Source: Misgurnus anguillicaudatus
Lineage: Eukaryota > Chordata > Actinopteri > Cypriniformes > Cobitidae
Assembly: GCF_027580225.2 (NCBI RefSeq)
Contig: NC_073355.2
Coordinates: 18,886,001-18,950,000 of the forward strand
Length of the DNA: 64,000 bases
Direction: 5' to 3'
This document shows positions 62,488-64,000 of this stretch, in pieces; the first letter of the stretch is position 1; the number at the start of each line of letters is the position of its first letter. Both the position numbers and the translations under genes were made by a program. A model generated the notes under the pieces. That model was not told where the DNA came from. It did not search any database and worked only from the letters and a program-made list of their open reading frames with translations.

Positions 62488-63230
62488 ATGGACATCCTTA
62501 AACTACTGTTTGCATCCATGTGTTTCTACCCATGAAATCTGAATCTGAAAGCCGAAGCAGTCTGCTTCATCTGATGCTGGGATTTTATCTGAACCATGTG
62601 CCACTGGGACAGGCTTTGATTTTTTTCTCTTTTTTTATTCTTATCTGTTTCATTGATGTTGCACGAATATATGTGACTGCTCACGATTGCCACTATTGTG
62701 CTAAGTGATGAAGATTTTATTGTACTGTACACAATCTAAACTGGACATATGTACCTTCATTTTGCTTTTGGAGACATATGATGACTTAACCTCAAGACGT
62801 GATTGAGTGTGACTTCAAAAATGCCACAATTTCCTGGGCTGGTTGCTTTTTGCCACAAATTGCTTTATTTCCCAAAATAAGGGGAAAGTTTCCCCTTCCC
62901 ACAAGTAGTCAGAAAGTGATGCGCTGTCACTTGGAATATTTCTTCTTGTTGAAAGTACCGGAGACAAAGCCAACAGCTGGCATCTGATCAGTTTTTCAGC
63001 TGGATCAAGGAGTGTTCTCCTGAAAAGACCTCTATTAGATTTTGTATGAGCTCGTGTCTCTGCTCCGGACCTCATATGGAAGTGCCAAGGTTCTCATACT
63101 GTTCCAAGTCAAACATTTCGCCTTCCTTCACACCTCAGGGGTGCCTCCTCCTATGTTTCCAAAATATATACTGCAAGAGAGTCGAATACGGAAGACCTGA
63201 ATCGATCATGTCACAACATTTTTTTATTTT

Positions 63231-63236
63231 AATAAA
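63231..63236 (+). terminator. Candidate distal polyadenylation signal
   Basis: AATAAA preceded by a T-rich run (63211-63230) and followed within 20-40 bases by TG-rich sequence (ctgtggacaca). It is a consensus hexamer 1.8 kb after the ttyh3 stop. The proximal alternative is AATAAA at 61621-61626. Confidence 0.4.
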
Positions 63237-63260
63237 AACTGTGGACACAGATATTCAGTT

Positions 63261-64000
63261 TACTTATGGATGCATGCATGCAGACATGGAACTAATAACA
63301 AATGCCAATGGGACAAACCGGTGCTCCTGAGGTCCCAGAGACTGCAAGGCTTTTGTGGAAGCAAGCAAGAACTTCATGGAGATGAACTGCAAAAAATCTT
63401 TGGAAAGATCAATCTGAAGCTTTTTTATCTCAAGTTTAAAATGAGGAGTGGAGTCATATTGTGTGCTACTGACGCTTGCATTGGTTTGCTTTGTGATCAA
63501 TGATGAGGTTTGTATCCTCGAATGTGCCAATGACCCACAACCTTCCTTGGATCTTTTAAATGTTCACCTATTTCTTAAGAGCTCTGCTTTGCCTGAACAA
63601 CCAAATGAGACGGCTGAAAAGATGTTTTTTTTCTGTAAATGACCATGCTTGTGATGATGCAGCCTGTTTTTATGTCGACATTCACTTGGATGATGTCATA
63701 TTGATACACTGATACATGCACAAAACAAGAAAATGGCCTCTGAAAAGGACATTATTTGTAATATAGTACAAAAAAATGTGGTTCTTTTTAAATCATAGTC
63801 CATGTGGCATATTTTTAGAAATGTTAGCAAGCACAAAGAAATTTTGTCTTTTTCTTGCAAATGATTTTTTGTCTTTTATTGAGATGTTTTGATATGACTT
63901 TACTGTAGGACAACCTGTTTTCTTTTATTTGCAGTTACTAATATATTGTACATGTAAAAACCTGTGGTTTCAATGAGCTTGATCTCAGTGTTTTCAGATT
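63261..64000. other. Sequence downstream of the probable ttyh3 3' end
   Basis: No coding match, transposon terminus or RNA gene recognised. It may still be 3' UTR if a weaker distal poly(A) site is used. Confidence 0.4.

Larger units (their letters stand above)
61459..63260 (+). other. ttyh3: ttyh3 3' untranslated region (end approximate)
   Basis: This follows the stop codon with no further coding match. Two AATAAA hexamers are seen: 61621-61626, which would give a short ~180-nt UTR, and 63231-63236, which would give about 1.8 kb. Mammalian TTYH3 has a long 3' UTR, which favours the distal site. A (CA)-rich stretch at 61500-61520 and a (GAT) run at 62467-62487 lie inside. Short ORFs here have no recognisable product. 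Confidence 0.55.

Overview
The window is vertebrate genomic DNA, almost certainly from a bony fish and probably a cypriniform. It is AT-rich, has large introns split by GT donors and AG acceptors, and is packed with teleost-type DNA transposons, TTAA-flanked foldback elements, an L2-like LINE and a tRNA-derived SINE. There are no operons, CRISPR arrays, rRNA genes or bacterial features. This rests on gene structure and repeat style alone, so the species is not determined.

One host gene fills the window on the + strand: ttyh3, encoding tweety family member 3. Thirteen coding exons lie between 13961 and 61458, equivalent to exons 2-14 of the vertebrate gene. They join in frame to 483 codons plus a stop. 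The first coding exon (about 40 N-terminal residues in homologues) is not in the window and must lie upstream, so 1-13960 is treated as the 3' part of intron 1. All five membrane helices, three N-glycosylation sequons and the C-terminal PPxY motif are present. The 3' untranslated region starts at 61459 and probably runs about 1.8 kb.

Everything else is intronic and dominated by mobile DNA. Intron 1 holds a ZBED-type hAT fragment (3868-4701) and a four-deep nest of transposons (10727-13743). Intron 2 holds a second nest (14925-17587), a TTAA foldback (21907-22196), an element with a perfect 8-bp target duplication (22211-22901) and a 909-bp hairpin (25150-26058). Intron 3 is almost entirely transposons. 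Intron 4 carries a LINE with an intact 982-residue endonuclease/reverse transcriptase ORF (30004-32952). Intron 6 has a broken Tc1-like transposase. Intron 9 has two hAT elements. Intron 12 is mostly one 4.2-kb composite element containing a decayed RNase H LINE between two ~74-bp direct repeats. Intron 13 has a ~20-bp minisatellite split by a hAT insertion, a SINE and two further foldbacks.

The most interesting host-gene observations are two exons (6 and 13) whose expected acceptors do not end in AG, and a GC3-rich in-phase candidate alternative last exon at 48232-48340 that would replace the C-terminal tail and remove the PPxY motif. No wholly new multi-gene system was found.
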